From: Clostridia bacterium
GTDB lineage: Bacteria; Bacillota; Clostridia; Christensenellales; UBA1242
NCBI GenBank assembly: GCA_028708805.1
Contig: JAQVYC010000005.1
Location: forward strand, 1-44,292
Direction of reading: 5' to 3'
Length of the DNA stretch: 44,292 nt
Below the pieces are notes generated by a model, which made no database searches, had not been told where the DNA came from, and worked only from the letters and a program-made list of their open reading frames with translations. Below, piece by piece: positions 16,766 to 25,860 of the stretch. Positions within the stretch are counted from its first letter, which is position 1. Every line of letters starts with the position of its first letter. A program made the translations under genes and the position numbers.

Positions 16766-18013
16766 TCAAAAAATCATTGCCTGAGAATTAATGAACTTAA
16801 CTTCATTTTCTGGTAACTTCATTCCTTCATAAAGCTCGTCAACCCCTTCTGCAATTACACCTTCTTGTGCTGGATAATAAACATGCCTTACCTTTTTTTG
16901 CTCAACGAGTTCGCCATTCTTGTAATATAATAAATATCCAACATCTTCACTTCCCGCCTTTGGATACCTAAGCCTCAAATATTCCCCTTTAAAACAAATT
17001 TTATCATTATATTTGCCTTGTGTGTCAGGAACAATCTTATCCCCTTTGTGTGGTAGGTTTTTTATATGTTCGGTTTTGGTTTTTATTTGAAAGCCACTTT
17101 CAAAAGGCTCGCCAAATATTTTCACCATTACGGTTTCATTGTCTCCACTGGTCATTATATAAATAGGATGCGTTGAGGTGTTTTTAAAAACTAAATCTGC
17201 AATGCTGTTGCTAACCATTGCATCAAATGCTCTTGGAACATAACTTACAGGCAAGCTATGGTTATAAACTTCAACAATTTCCATATTCGCAAGTAAAAGT
17301 GCGTTATATAATGTGGTAGAAGCTTGACAAATTCCCCCGCCCGAACCTAAAACATAATCACCTTGAACAATTATTTTTGCTTTTTTATAATTTTCCGATT
17401 TTGTTTTTTCTTGAATTGTATCGTTAAATGAAACAATCTCGTCGGGGGCAACAACAAGCCCGTTAAAAGCACTAAGTGCATATTTAACATTATATTTTCT
17501 GTTGGCTGGTGATGAAGAAATTGAAGTTTCAAACTCGCTCCTTAGTTCAATAAGAGCTTCTAAATCTTGCTTTTTTACTTGTGGAATTATGGAAAAAACA
17601 GGAATCTGAATTGTCTTATTTGTCTTATTGCTTTTTATCTGTTGAACTAAATCTGCAACATTAACTTCTTGTCCGTAAGATTCTTCTTTAAACACAAAAA
17701 CTTCTTCATTATCAGGGTCGAATACAACTTCCGCATTACTTGCAGGTACATATAATTCATCCATTAAATTTTGTAAATTTTGACTAATATTATCTTCAAA
17801 ACGATATTCTTTTTCCCCTAAAACTAAATGTAAATCTGTTATTGATTTATCATCTAGTACCTTTTCATTTATCAAAATGTCTTTATCCGAAAGTGTTTTA
17901 CCTTCATTTTTAGAGGGTAATCCTAGAAGTGCAAAAGACAGAACCGATGCCCCAATTGCAGTTACGATTAAACTGCTCATAAGAAAGTTTTTAAAAAATT
18001 TGTTTTTATTCAT
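16766..18013 (-). CDS. VanW family protein (415 aa)
   Basis: The protein has an N-terminal membrane segment (~residues 10-31) and an extracytoplasmic part. The VanW domain spans ~170-310, with YNVKYALSAFNG, EIVSFNDTI, GDYVLGSGGGICQASTTLYNAL and YNHSLPVSYVPRAFDAMV, all typical. VanW occurs in some glycopeptide-resistance clusters but is widespread in Clostridia without van genes. Its cell-wall function is not established, and nothing here indicates vancomycin resistance. The start ATG follows AAGGAG. It is a lone leftward gene. Confidence 0.92.
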   Translation of the reverse strand: MNKNKFFKNFLMSSLIVTAIGASVLSFALLGLPSKNEGKTLSDKDILINEKVLDDKSITDLHLVLGEKEYRFEDNISQNLQNLMDELYVPASNAEVVFDPDNEEVFVFKEESYGQEVNVADLVQQIKSNKTNKTIQIPVFSIIPQVKKQDLEALIELRSEFETSISSSPANRKYNVKYALSAFNGLVVAPDEIVSFNDTIQEKTKSENYKKAKIIVQGDYVLGSGGGICQASTTLYNALLLANMEIVEVYNHSLPVSYVPRAFDAMVSNSIADLVFKNTSTHPIYIMTSGDNETVMVKIFGEPFESGFQIKTKTEHIKNLPHKGDKIVPDTQGKYNDKICFKGEYLRLRYPKAGSEDVGYLLYYKNGELVEQKKVRHVYYPAQEGVIAEGVDELYEGMKLPENEVKFINSQAMIF

Positions 18014-18136
18014 ATTAAACTCCTTACCTTTTTCTAATCTTTAAGACCTTTTTAATTCCGCTAAAATTAAAATTGATTTTACTTAAAAATACACAATAAA
18101 CAAAAGTTTATAACTAGTTTAGTTTAAATAAAAATT

Positions 18137-18176
18137 AAAAAAAAATACATTCTTTCTCCGCAAAAGAAAGAATGTA
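18137..18176 (-). terminator. Terminator of the LemA/DUF2207 operon
   Basis: TACATTCTTTC (18146-18156) and GAAAGAATGTA (18166-18176) form an 11-bp stem. On the minus strand nine T residues follow (18145-18137). This is a clear intrinsic terminator just downstream of the DUF2207 gene. Confidence 0.85.
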
Positions 18177-18215
18177 AAGATATTTAAAAATTTTGTATTA
18201 AATTTAAGAACCAAT

Positions 18216-20195
18216 TTACCAGCGACCACCGCCACCGCCACCGAAACCGCCACCGGCAAAGCCACCGCCGAAACCGCCTTTACCTAGTCCGCCCGCTAAA
18301 CTTTTAGCACCTTCGGCAAGTCCTGCAAGCCTCGCTGTGTCAATTCCTCTTAAAAGCTGATTGCAACTATTATTCAAAATGTTTATAAAAATTAAAGTGT
18401 TGAATAGTTGAAAATCATCCCCAACATACCATTCAGGTCTTTCAATTGTTATTTTTTCAAACTTTTTACACCATTTTTCGTAAACTCCTAAAACATAGGC
18501 ATACGGCAAAATGTTATAAAACGCACTCGGATTATCTTTGACTAGCATTTCTAGTCTGCTCTTTTCGGCAGTTTCAATAAAATTTTTTAAGCCTATTATG
18601 TCGCCTAACTCTAAAATTCCTTCATCTGTTCTTACATTAAATTTAAACAATAAATAACTAACAAATAAAAGTTCTACAATTATCCATACGCTTGTAAGAA
18701 GCATATCGCAATAGCTATCAAAGGTAATTACAAAAAAACTAACTACCAAAGCAAGACTAATTAAAAGCCCTAGTATTCCAAAAAACTTTTGCTTGGAAGA
18801 TAAGAAATGCGTTGTGTCTTTGTTTTTTGTAATCAAATAAAGTACATATATTACAAATAGTCCAATAACCGCAGAGGCAATCACTCTCCAAATTAAAACA
18901 TTTTGAATATTAATTGCAATTCCTACCCAAGCAACCATAAGCCCCATTAAAATTATTATTAAATATCTAAATCCTATTGCTTTACTATTGAATAAAGGCA
19001 AATTTAAATTTGATACACCTGCTTTAACTGTGGTTATTACATTTGCAACTTTTACACCAATTTCATCAATACTTAAAAGCGGGTTTTCTTTATCTGTATT
19101 TTCTTCGGTGCTTTTTTCTTTTGTTTTTATATCTTTGCCAAAAATTGCATAAAACAATGTTTCTTCATAACTTTTCATTTTTTCAGGGTTTTTCAATTTC
19201 TTTAAAAAAGTGGCTTTGTTTTTTTCTACAATTTCAATATAACCTTTTTGAGCCCAAAAAATAATTAAAGAAGCAATGTCTTTATTGTCTACACGCTTAT
19301 CCATAATATAGCCAACATCGGCAGAAGTAAATTTTTTGTCTACACTAAATTGAATTACAGGAACAACGGTTTTAAAATTTGAATGTTTTCTAAACAATAA
19401 AAATGAAACTACTCCAAAAACAATTATTAGAATGAAGCTAATAACATTTAACCAATGGTCAAAAGGCATTGTATAATAACTTTTATCTAAAAGAACTTTA
19501 ACTGTTATGCCCTCGCCATAAGACAAGTAATCATATGTGAGCGTTAGCGTTGTGTTTTGAGCATTCCACAAAAAGTCTATCTCTTCTGTTGAACCATAAT
19601 CGCCAACAAAAACTCCTGTATTTGAAGCGGCATTTTCCACTTCACTCGGGAAGTTAATGTTTACCGTTATGTTTTCAATGCTAGTATCCCAAAACTGCCC
19701 TATTACATTATAATAGAACTGGTCAAATTCAGGAATACGGTCATTACCTAAATTGGCAATATATTTTATTTCATAACTTCTTTCACCTATATGAAAAACA
19801 TCCTCTGTTCCAAGACGAATTACATAAACTGAATCTTCTGAAAAAACACTCGTCTCTTCACTAGCATTTAATAAAGCATATTGAACATTGTAATTTTTAC
19901 TTACTATATGCTCATTCTCATCATAAAAGTTAACATTTGTAAATTCTGGAAGCATTCTATAAATGCCCCGACTACTAATAAGAAATTCTGCCGTTATGTT
20001 TTCGGTTATTGTTAAAACATTACTTTCTGAAATATCAACATTAACCGTGTAAGCCTTTATTTTATATTCGTGGCTGTTATTTTGTATTGCCTCACTTCCA
20101 ACAAAGAGAGAATTAGAAAGAATAGAGGATAATATAATTACCCCTATTACTACTATGAAAAAAATTGTGCCAATATAATATTTTAAATTGCTCAT
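18216..20195 (-). CDS. DUF2207 family membrane protein with Gly-rich tail (659 aa)
   Basis: An N-terminal membrane segment (~7-27) precedes an extracytoplasmic DUF2207 domain: DVNISESNVLTITENITAEF, then SRGIYRMLPEF and a beta-rich region to ~235. A second membrane helix (~247-267), a cytoplasmic segment, and three to four more helices (~410-515) follow. The end is a Gly/Phe repeat tail with GGGFGGG units closing in GRW, as in many DUF2207 proteins. It follows lemA by 15 bases in one operon. LemA and DUF2207 proteins are commonly paired; their joint envelope role is not known. The start has AAGGT upstream. Confidence 0.9.
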   Translation of the reverse strand: MSNLKYYIGTIFFIVVIGVIILSSILSNSLFVGSEAIQNNSHEYKIKAYTVNVDISESNVLTITENITAEFLISSRGIYRMLPEFTNVNFYDENEHIVSKNYNVQYALLNASEETSVFSEDSVYVIRLGTEDVFHIGERSYEIKYIANLGNDRIPEFDQFYYNVIGQFWDTSIENITVNINFPSEVENAASNTGVFVGDYGSTEEIDFLWNAQNTTLTLTYDYLSYGEGITVKVLLDKSYYTMPFDHWLNVISFILIIVFGVVSFLLFRKHSNFKTVVPVIQFSVDKKFTSADVGYIMDKRVDNKDIASLIIFWAQKGYIEIVEKNKATFLKKLKNPEKMKSYEETLFYAIFGKDIKTKEKSTEENTDKENPLLSIDEIGVKVANVITTVKAGVSNLNLPLFNSKAIGFRYLIIILMGLMVAWVGIAINIQNVLIWRVIASAVIGLFVIYVLYLITKNKDTTHFLSSKQKFFGILGLLISLALVVSFFVITFDSYCDMLLTSVWIIVELLFVSYLLFKFNVRTDEGILELGDIIGLKNFIETAEKSRLEMLVKDNPSAFYNILPYAYVLGVYEKWCKKFEKITIERPEWYVGDDFQLFNTLIFINILNNSCNQLLRGIDTARLAGLAEGAKSLAGGLGKGGFGGGFAGGGFGGGGGGRW

Positions 20196-20210
20196 TAAAC
20201 TTACCTTACT

Positions 20211-20792
20211 TTAAAAGCTAACTTTAACATTTTTGCGTTCTTCGGGAGCATCAACTTCAAATAAAGGTTTTTTATGAAAACTAAACATTCCTGCAATTAA
20301 GTTAGATGGAAAGCTTTCTCGCTTTGTATTATACATTTTAACAACACCATTATAATATTTTCTTGAATTAGCAATTTCCATTTCAAGTTCTTTTAAAGTG
20401 TTTTGCAAATCTAAGAAATTTTGATTCGCTTTTAAATCAGGATAGTTTTCAGCTACTGCAAATAAGCTTTTTAAAGCCCCTTGCAAAATGTTTTCGTTAT
20501 CTATTTTTTGCTCAGTTGTTGAAGCATTCATTGCTGAATACCTAGCTTTCATTACATTTTCTAACGCTTCCTTTTCGTGCTTTGCGTATCCTTTAACGGT
20601 TTCTACAAAATTTGGGATTAAATCATATCTTTTTTTCATATAGACATCCATTGTGGAAAATCCCTCATCCACATTATTGCGAAGTTTTATAAATGCGTTG
20701 TAAGTTGAAACAAGCCAAATAGGCAATACAACTAAAAATAAAAACACAAACACAAGAATAACAATTCCGCCTACACTAATAAATCCTAACAT
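20211..20792 (-). CDS. lemA: LemA family protein (193 aa)
   Basis: LemA proteins have one N-terminal membrane helix with most of the protein as a helical bundle. Here the helix is residues ~8-30, followed by STYNAFIKLRNNVDEGFSTMDVYMKKRYDLIPNFVETVKGYAKHE, the family signature region. A longer frame opens at a TTG (20804), but that codon lies inside TTGGAGG, which is itself the ribosome-binding site for the ATG at 20792 (GGAGG, 5-base spacing); the ATG is therefore chosen. It heads the operon with the DUF2207 gene. Function in the envelope is unknown. Confidence 0.93.
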   Translation of the reverse strand: MLGFISVGGIVILVFVFLFLVVLPIWLVSTYNAFIKLRNNVDEGFSTMDVYMKKRYDLIPNFVETVKGYAKHEKEALENVMKARYSAMNASTTEQKIDNENILQGALKSLFAVAENYPDLKANQNFLDLQNTLKELEMEIANSRKYYNGVVKMYNTKRESFPSNLIAGMFSFHKKPLFEVDAPEERKNVKVSF

Positions 20793-20858
20793 TTTTACCT
20801 CCAAATACTATTTATAGTTTATTTTTTTGATTTCTATTATATCTCTTATTATAAAAGT

Positions 20859-21419
20859 TTATTTTTTTGATTCATATTTCTTGATTAATTTCTCTATTTT
20901 TTTAATGGTTTTTTCTATTTTTATATTCTTTATAACCGCATCAAAGTTTTTTATATAGCTTTGTTCAAACTCCATACGCGAAATTCGCAAGTCTATATCA
21001 AGTTCACCTCGATGCTTTAACCTTTTAATTAACTCTTCTTTGGGAACGGTTAGGAAAATAGATAAAACTTTTGTTTTTTGGTTTTTCATTAGGCGAGTTA
21101 TACTAATCTGCCCTAAAACACCAACATCTTTTATGAAATGCTTTTTTTCTTTATCACAAGAAATAACTTCATCAAGCGAACTTTTAGCTATGCCATAAAA
21201 ATTTTGATGAATTTCTTCATATTCTATAATTTCTCCCGCTTCAAGCATTTTATCAAAATTCTTTTTACTTACGAAAATATAGGCATCCTTGCTTTCACCA
21301 ACTCTCTTTTTTCTTGTGGCACAACTTTTAAGAAATGTTAGGTTGTCATTTCTTTTTATCAACTCATTTATTACAGTATTTTTGCCTGCACCTGAAAAAC
21401 CTGATATAATAATGAGCAT
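20859..21419 (-). CDS. gmk: Guanylate kinase
   Basis: Guanylate kinase phosphorylates GMP to GDP with ATP. The P-loop GFSGAGKNT is at residues ~7-15 of the chosen start. KSCATRKKRVGESKD is the GMP-binding TTR.PR.GE motif in slightly altered form, FVSKKNFDKMLEAGEIIEYEE is the typical lid region, and FYGI follows as in the family. The ATG at 21419 is preferred because AAGGGG lies seven bases upstream and the P-loop then starts at the usual place; an upstream ATG (21455) would add 12 residues. At 186 aa it is slightly short for the family, and no rpoZ or yicC homologue is next to it. Confidence 0.8.
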   Translation of the reverse strand: MLIIISGFSGAGKNTVINELIKRNDNLTFLKSCATRKKRVGESKDAYIFVSKKNFDKMLEAGEIIEYEEIHQNFYGIAKSSLDEVISCDKEKKHFIKDVGVLGQISITRLMKNQKTKVLSIFLTVPKEELIKRLKHRGELDIDLRISRMEFEQSYIKNFDAVIKNIKIEKTIKKIEKLIKKYESKK

Positions 21420-21707
21420 ATGACACCCCTTAACTAAGTATATAAAATCTAACATAATAAGTCAATAATTTTTTAATTTTGTTTGATATAAATCTTGAAA
21501 ACATATCAAAAATAAAGCTTTAATTAACTTAATCAATTCGGTAATGTTTTGAGCAATGAAACCAAATTGAATTTTATTATTAAACAAACTGAAATGTGTT
21601 TAAGAATTCGTGATATATTTGACATTTAGTCTGTAACTGTGTTACTTTAATAATACTTTTTAGTATTATATTCTTTTTATAATATATTAAAAAAAGCGAG
21701 GACAAAA

Positions 21708-24113
21708 ATGAAGAATTACGATTTTAAAAAAGTAGAGCAAAAATGGCAACAAAAATGGCAAGACAATAAAACTTTCAAGGCTGTTGATTTTGATGAAAAA
21801 CCTAAATATTATGCCTTAATGGAATTTCCTTTTCCGTCTGCCAAAGGAATTCATATGGGAAATATTCGAAGCTATATTCCGCAGGATATAAACGCAAGAT
21901 ATCACAGATTAAAGGGCGAAAATGTGCTGTTTCCTATTGGCTACGATGCTTTTGGTTTGCCTACTGAAAATTATGCGTTAAGCGTGGGCATTCATCCACG
22001 AATTGCGACTGATAATAATATTAAAACTTTCTCACACCAGTTCGAAAAGCTGGGCTTTTCTTTCGACTGGGATAGAGTTATAGATACCACTGACCCAAAT
22101 TATTTTAAGTGGACACAATTTATTTTTTTAAAACTTTTTGAAAATAAACTAGCATATAAGAGCAATACTTTTATAAATTATTGCCCTAAATGTAAGGTTG
22201 TTCTTAGCAATGAAGATAGTCAGGGCGGAAATTGCGACCGTTGCGGAACCACAGTTGAACAAAGACAAAAAGAAGTATGGTTTTTAAAAATAACCGACTA
22301 TGCTGAAAAAATGTTGGAATTGATAGATGAAGCAGATTATAGTGAAAGTGTAAAACTGGCTCAAAAAAATTGGATTGGCAAAAGCGACGGGGCAATAATT
22401 AAGTTTAATATTAAAGGGCAAGAAGATGTTTTTGAAGTGTTCACCACAAGAGCAGATACGGTTTTTGGTGTTACTTTTATGGTTGTTTCACCTGAGCATG
22501 ATTTGATTGATAAATATAAAAACTCTATTAGAAATTGGGAACAAGTTGTTGAATATAGAAATCAAATAAAAACAAAAAATGTGTTTGAAAGAACTGAAAT
22601 AAATCATAATAAAACAGGTGTGAGAGTTGAAGGTCTTAACATTATTAACCCATTAACGAACAAAGAAATCCCGCTTTTTATTTCTGATTATGTGGTTATG
22701 GGCTATGGAACTGGGGCAATTATGGCAGTGCCAGCTCATGATGATAGAGATTATGAATTTGCAAAAAAATTTGGAATTGAGATAATTGAAGTTATTTCTG
22801 GTGGAGATATAAGCAAAGAAGCATATACTGGGGACGGGAAATTGGTCAACTCGGGCTTCTTAAATGGAATGAATGTTGAGCAAGCACAGAACGCAATGCT
22901 AGAATATCTTGAAAAGAACAATCTTGGCAATAAGAAAATAACTTACAAAATGCAAGATTGGGCCTTTAACCGTCAACGATATTGGGGCGAGCCTATCCCA
23001 ATTGTTTATTGTGAAAAGTGTGGGGCGGTTGCCTTAAAAGAGAAAGATTTACCGTTAACTCTTCCTGATATAGATGATTTTAGACCAAATGAAGCAGGCG
23101 ATAGCCCTTTATCTAAGGCAAAAGATTGGATAAATGTTAAATGTCCAAATTGTCAGGGCAATGCAAAAAGAGAAACCGACACTATGCCACAATGGGCGGG
23201 TTCTAGTTGGTATTGGCTAAGATATTGCGACCCGCATAATAATAAATTTCTTGCCGATTATGAAAAATTGAAATATTGGGGACAGGTTGATTTATACACA
23301 GGCGGTTCAGAGCATGTTACAAGACATATGATTTACGCACAATTTTGGAATTTGTTTCTTTATGATTTAGGGTTGATTCCTGAAAGAGTTCCTTTTAAAA
23401 AGCGTATTTGCTGTGGCTTGCTACTTGGAAGCGATGGCGCAAAGATGAGTAAAAGTAAAGGAAACTCGGTTAACCCGTTAGATATGCTAGAAAATTATTC
23501 TTGCGATTCATTGAGAACTTATCTTGTTTTTATGGGCGATTTTGAAAAAGCGGTTACTTGGTCAGATAACGACATAAACGGAAGTGTTCGGTTTATGGAA
23601 AAAATTTGGGGACTTTTAAACATAGTTCAAGAAAATGAGAAATCTAACGAAAGATATTCAAAACAACACGAAACGGCAATGAATATCATGATTAAAAAAG
23701 TTCGATTTATGTATGATAATTTTTATCATAATACAATTGTTTCTGAACTAATGAAATTTATTAATATTGTTTACAATGATAAATTTATAACTAGAAATGA
23801 ATTGAAAGACTTTTTAATTTTACTAAATCCTATTGCTCCACATATTACAAGTGAAATTTTTGAAACGGCTTTCAATACTGATATAATTCAAGAATGCATT
23901 CCTACTTTTGATGAAAACAAGCTAATACAAGATGTTATCAACTTACCTGTGCAAATAAGCGGGAAGTTTAAAAAAGCTATTGAAATGCAGTCTAATTTAG
24001 AACAAGATGAAGTTATTAAACTTATACAAGAAAACACAAATTATTTACAAGGCAAAACTATTAAAGATGTAATCTTTATAAAAAACAAAATTATTAATAT
24101 AATTTTAAACTAG
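21708..24113 (+). CDS. leuS: Leucyl-tRNA synthetase
   Basis: LeuRS charges tRNA-Leu. The class I signature HMGN (49-52, the HIGH motif) and KMSKS (~579-583) are present. The catalytic insert has YDAFGLPTENYA, the zinc-knuckle cysteines CPKC and CDRC, and the CP1 editing domain with TTRADTVFGVTFMVVSPEH and GYGTGAIMAVPAHDDRD. A second zinc-like site has CEKC...CPNC. Length (801 aa) is typical of the bacterial type. GAGGA precedes the ATG. No T-box specifier or conserved T-box core is visible in the 288-base gap upstream; a TTGACA at 21619-21624 may be the -35 box. Confidence 0.97.
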   Translation: MKNYDFKKVEQKWQQKWQDNKTFKAVDFDEKPKYYALMEFPFPSAKGIHMGNIRSYIPQDINARYHRLKGENVLFPIGYDAFGLPTENYALSVGIHPRIATDNNIKTFSHQFEKLGFSFDWDRVIDTTDPNYFKWTQFIFLKLFENKLAYKSNTFINYCPKCKVVLSNEDSQGGNCDRCGTTVEQRQKEVWFLKITDYAEKMLELIDEADYSESVKLAQKNWIGKSDGAIIKFNIKGQEDVFEVFTTRADTVFGVTFMVVSPEHDLIDKYKNSIRNWEQVVEYRNQIKTKNVFERTEINHNKTGVRVEGLNIINPLTNKEIPLFISDYVVMGYGTGAIMAVPAHDDRDYEFAKKFGIEIIEVISGGDISKEAYTGDGKLVNSGFLNGMNVEQAQNAMLEYLEKNNLGNKKITYKMQDWAFNRQRYWGEPIPIVYCEKCGAVALKEKDLPLTLPDIDDFRPNEAGDSPLSKAKDWINVKCPNCQGNAKRETDTMPQWAGSSWYWLRYCDPHNNKFLADYEKLKYWGQVDLYTGGSEHVTRHMIYAQFWNLFLYDLGLIPERVPFKKRICCGLLLGSDGAKMSKSKGNSVNPLDMLENYSCDSLRTYLVFMGDFEKAVTWSDNDINGSVRFMEKIWGLLNIVQENEKSNERYSKQHETAMNIMIKKVRFMYDNFYHNTIVSELMKFINIVYNDKFITRNELKDFLILLNPIAPHITSEIFETAFNTDIIQECIPTFDENKLIQDVINLPVQISGKFKKAIEMQSNLEQDEVIKLIQENTNYLQGKTIKDVIFIKNKIINIILN

Positions 24114-24140
24114 AAAACTTGGTTAAAAAAACAAGGCAAT

Positions 24141-24274
24141 TGCACCTTAAAAGTAGACACAACAAAAAAACATCTCTTATGGTAAAATAAAACCATAGGA
24201 GATTTTTTATGAAACAAAAATGGATGAAAGAATATTCAAATCACTTGAAAATTCTTTTTTTCTTCTGTTATTAA
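24141..24274 (+). mobile_element. Truncated left end of an insertion sequence (IS3-like)
   Basis: The stretch starts with TGCACCTTAAAAGTAGACAC, which resembles IS3-family terminal inverted repeats. A hairpin (ATCTCTTATGGT with ACCATAGGAGAT) follows, then AGGAG and an ATG at 24209. The frame reads MKQKWMKEYSNHL, as at the start of a transposase OrfA, but ends after 21 codons at 24274. No further transposase or right end is present, so this is a relic. The family assignment is from memory of IS3 ends and needs a database match. Confidence 0.45.
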
Positions 24275-24359
24275 GTTTCTCACCTTTTCTGCATATTGAT
24301 TTTTGTCATATATTCTGAAAAAACAAAAGCTTCTATATCATACTTAAAATATTAATATA

Positions 24360-25040
24360 CTAAACCGAAAGAAATCTCAAAACCCCTATAAAGATACTAT
24401 AACAAATAAGCTGACGATGACTTTCCGTTAAAAGCAACATTTCCTCCTGCTGATTCGAAAGATAACCGCATTCTATTATAACCCCCGGAATGTCTGTGCA
24501 GTTTAAAATATAATAATCCCCTATTGATGGAGCAACTCTTGCATCTGGTAAAGTTTGTACAAAAATTTGCTGAATACATTCTGCTAGCCCCTTAGACACA
24601 TGGTCATCTTCTTTATAGAAAACTTGTGAGCCTTTGGGGGATGAAAGAGAATGGCTATTCATATGAATGCTGATAACTAAATTTGCCTTGCTATTGTTTA
24701 TAATTTCTTTTCGTTTTAGCATATCATCTTTTTTCTTATTAACACTGAACGGATTATATAATCCGTTTAAAGTTGTTCTTGTCATAATAACTTTTATGTT
24801 AAATCTTTCCAGAATTTCTTTTAATGTAAAAGCATATTCCAAATTTAAACTATTTTCATCTTTGCCCGTTTTTCTGCCAACCGCTCCGCCGTCTACTCCG
24901 CCGTGTCCAGCATCTATTAAAACAATATAATTATAGCTTGGAGTACTAGTAAAGGCAGATGGCAAGGCAAATACCAAAGATAAAAGTAAAATAATTATAA
25001 GAATGATAACTATTATTTTTTTATTTAAAGTTATACACAT
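24360..25040 (-). CDS. N-acetylmuramoyl-L-alanine amidase, CwlD-like (226 aa)
   Basis: This is an Amidase_3 zinc enzyme that cleaves the bond between N-acetylmuramic acid and L-alanine. The N-terminal membrane anchor is residues ~8-26. Zinc and catalytic residues are His46 (DAGHGG), a Glu in DENSLNLE (~62-68), His126 (ISIHMNS) and Glu190 (VIIECGYLSN). Size and single anchor match CwlD, the spore-cortex amidase of endospore formers, but no gerD or other spore genes are nearby, so that name is tentative. The start has no Shine-Dalgarno; TATATT ends six bases upstream of the ATG. Confidence 0.88.
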   Translation of the reverse strand: MCITLNKKIIVIILIIILLLSLVFALPSAFTSTPSYNYIVLIDAGHGGVDGGAVGRKTGKDENSLNLEYAFTLKEILERFNIKVIMTRTTLNGLYNPFSVNKKKDDMLKRKEIINNSKANLVISIHMNSHSLSSPKGSQVFYKEDDHVSKGLAECIQQIFVQTLPDARVAPSIGDYYILNCTDIPGVIIECGYLSNQQEEMLLLTESHRQLICYSIFIGVLRFLSV

Positions 25041-25046
25041 ACAACT

Positions 25047-25052
25047 AATATA
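25047..25052 (-). promoter_or_regulatory. -10 box directly before the amidase start
   Basis: On the minus strand TATATT is followed by AGTTGT and then ATG, the same six-base spacing seen at gpmI and the PurZ-like gene. No convincing -35 box lies 16-18 bases further upstream, so this call is weaker. Confidence 0.35.
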
Positions 25053-25171
25053 TTGCTAGCTTTTCGGCATAATGATTAATTTGTAAATTTTTATCAAAAT
25101 ATAAAGTTTAAAAGTTTTAAAACTAACTTGCCATAATTTATTAAGTTAATATTTTAAATATTCTAAATAAA

Positions 25172-25200
25172 TTAACTTTTGTTAACCTGTTTTTCATATT
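25172..25200 (+). promoter_or_regulatory. Promoter directly at the start of the 50-aa gene
   Basis: TTAACT (25172-25177), 17 bp and CATATT (25195-25200) are followed by seven bases and the ATG at 25208. No Shine-Dalgarno is present, so a leaderless mRNA is predicted. Confidence 0.45.
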
Positions 25201-25207
25201 TATTGTT

Positions 25208-25360
25208 ATGGAGAGTTTATCCCCTTGCGAACTTGCCTTGCTTGGCACAATGCTTGCAATAGAAATAACTAAAAATAAATCTGTGGCAGAAATTAAATGC
25301 ATTAAAACAATACTGGCACAAATGTTTGCAACAATAAACACACTATTGTGTAAAGCATAA
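25208..25360 (+). CDS. Small conserved-type protein, DUF6774-like (50 aa)
   Basis: A 50-codon frame with an N-terminal CELALLGTMLAIEI motif, a charged middle and a second helix ILAQMFATINTLLCKA. The length, the CEL motif near the start and the two-helix layout recall the small DUF6774 proteins common in Clostridia, which share a CEL...ELA.L...F.QLGDTLATI pattern; this is recalled, not searched. A promoter sits directly before the ATG. The opposite strand has a frame over the same bases, but it lacks a ribosome-binding site and promoter and is judged a shadow. Function unknown. Confidence 0.55.
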   Translation: MESLSPCELALLGTMLAIEITKNKSVAEIKCIKTILAQMFATINTLLCKA

Positions 25361-25860
25361 AAGTACGGGATTTTAATTGATTACTTGAACCTTATCGACA
25401 ATTTACATATTTTTTCAAGTGAAAACTTCTTTAACCGAATTAATTATGGTTGGATGTTTGCTTTTTGTTTTTTTGCCAATAAAAACAAGTTGCATTAAAT
25501 GTTTATTGCACTTGCTTAATTTTAAATTTAACATTCAAAAAAAATTATGTTGACATTATCCTCAATGAGTGTTATTATTAATATTAATAATTCTAAAATT
25601 ATAAATATAAAATATTTGCAAACATATAATTAAACTAATATAAAAATGATTATGGAATATAATAAATAGAAATATCCTAAAATGTTTAATCAAATTTCAA
25701 CTAAAAAATAATAACATTATTTTTAATATATATTTTAAAATTTTTATTGTGATTTTAAAACAATTATCACATTATCATTGTTCTTAAAAAAACAGGTAAA
25801 AAATTAAATAAAACGCAATAAATTAATGTACAGATAGAACAATTAAAGGAATAGATAATT
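25361..25860. other. 500-base gene-free stretch with a promoter and long leader
   Basis: I see no convincing gene here. A near-consensus promoter lies at 25550-25578, and the following ~280 bases are extremely AT-rich up to the next ATG at 25861. No riboswitch core is evident. Only a seven-codon frame without a ribosome-binding site occurs in the leader. Confidence 0.5.
25550..25578 (+). promoter_or_regulatory. Strong promoter upstream of the 313-aa membrane protein
   Basis: TTGACA (25550-25555), 17 bp and TATTAT (25573-25578). The predicted transcript start near 25585 leaves about 275 bases of untranslated leader before the gene at 25861, unless a small RNA is made. Confidence 0.7.

Noticed and set aside
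16766..18013. Vancomycin-resistance gene
   Set aside because: VanW-domain proteins are widespread without resistance, and no vanHAX or regulator genes are near.
21456..21707. T-box riboswitch before leuS
   Set aside because: The conserved AGGGTGGNACCGCG core and a specifier stem are not found in the leader.
24250..24360. Leftward coding-like fragments (YDIEAFVF, then YDKNQYAEKVRNLITEEKK after a one-base shift)
   Set aside because: They could be a gene relic, but they are short, need a frameshift, have no start, and I cannot match them to any family.
25141..25341. A 66-codon leftward frame opposite the 50-aa gene
   Set aside because: It starts with GTG, has no ribosome-binding site, and the rightward frame over the same bases has a promoter and a family-like motif.
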